DNA of 64,000 bases from Amblyomma americanum (taxonomy: Eukaryota > Arthropoda > Arachnida > Ixodida > Ixodidae): NCBI RefSeq assembly GCF_052857255.1, contig NC_135497.1, forward strand, positions 188,013,127-188,077,126. The letters are read 5' to 3'. Positions 63,376-64,000 of this stretch are shown piece after piece. The translations under genes and the position numbers were made by a program. Below the pieces are notes generated by a model. That model had not been told where the DNA came from and searched no databases. It saw nothing but the letters and a program-made list of their open reading frames with translations. How positions within the stretch are numbered: the stretch's first letter is position 1; every line of letters starts with the position of its first letter.

Positions 63376-64000
63376 TCACCCATAAGCTTTGTCAAGGGAA
63401 AAAAAAAAAGCACTGCCTGGACATCTGCCATTGTAGTGATGTGAATTTCAGTGACAGCAGGGGTGGTGCAAAATGACGATGACAGAGTATTCAGTAACTT
63501 CTGGTATGAGTGCAGAATGTCTGCCAATTCATGCCGCTACACATCCATTAGTGCCGGAGGTAAGCTCTAGTAAGCCCTAGTGAAAGCCTTCTGCTGTCAT
63601 GAGCATGATGTTTGAATAGGTTAAGTGAACAAATGAAAATCGCTGCAGCGGCACACCACAGCTCGCAATGTGGACGTCTTTCAGCAGGTGGCGTGCCGAA
63701 TTGGCGTCTTGGATGCTGAGCGTAGTGCTTCGAAAGATGTGGAAATGCTCGGGCAGGTTTGGGCAGGGCACGGGCAAGGTGAATGCATACATTGCTCACT
63801 GCTTGCCTTATTTTCTGGAGGCAACTTCAGCCTTACTTGCAGTAAGCTTAGCACCTTTCGGGGCTTGGCATTAAATGCTCATCGTGAAAAAAGTATAAAA
63901 GAACGTCTTGCTGGGCAAGTTGGTACAAAAAGTAGGCTGCTAAAATGAGCTGTTCACTCACACTGAAAATTCGAATTTGTGAGAGCTATTGCAGCAGCTA

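Noticed and set aside
63670..63948. Plus-strand 92-codon frame near the right edge as a gene
   Set aside because: No family resemblance or supporting splice signals. The opposite strand is equally open.

Overview
The window is nuclear DNA from an arthropod, most likely a hard tick. Its tRNA-derived SINEs, with an A box, a B box and a TTA-rich tail, closely resemble the Ruka-type SINE described from Rhipicephalus. Genes are split into short exons with GT-AG introns, and most intergenic and intronic DNA is layered transposon debris. Genus-level placement is an inference from those repeats; no alignment was run.

Left half (about 2.4-36.3 kb). One conserved host gene runs on the minus strand: the spliceosomal U4/U6 snRNP protein PRPF4 (Prp4). 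I placed nine coding exons by frame, splice sites and similarity to Prp4. The exons encode an acidic N-terminus, the Prp4 family motif (GEP-LFGEGPA-RRERLR), and most of the WD40 propeller. The 3' end of the gene lies beyond the left edge. One expected segment, the start of the first WD repeat, was not found. One intron uses a GC donor. The introns hold two copies of one repeat, at least six pogo/Tigger-like elements or relics with TA target sites, several MITEs, a LINE fragment split by nested insertions, two foldback hairpins, SINEs, and a 5.8-kb Ty3/gypsy LTR retrotransposon (24680-30476) with a TACC target duplication.

Middle (36.2-44.8 kb). A possible divergent ORF sits next to the Prp4 5' end. 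It is followed by a nested inverted-repeat block (about 36.97-39.14 kb) holding SINEs and a MITE. Directly after it is a 5,657-bp P-element-like transposon (39137-44793) with perfect 33-bp terminal inverted repeats and a 7-bp target duplication. Its THAP-domain transposase has three recognisable GT-AG introns, about four frame breaks, and glutamine at the position expected to be the catalytic glutamate.

Right part (44.8-64 kb). There is an intact 171-aa C2H2 zinc-finger ORF (45972-46487). A minus-strand gene is suggested by a terminal coding exon with an SH3-like ending (55369-55428) and a possible 6.8-kb 3' UTR ending at a poly(A) signal near 48.57 kb. Also present are a LINE relic, another TA-flanked pogo-like element (55608-56995), SINE copies, and a 2.1-kb foldback element with long inverted arms and an AGTT target duplication (60151-62256). 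Apart from Prp4, the zinc-finger ORF and the SH3-like exon, I found no convincing host coding sequence.
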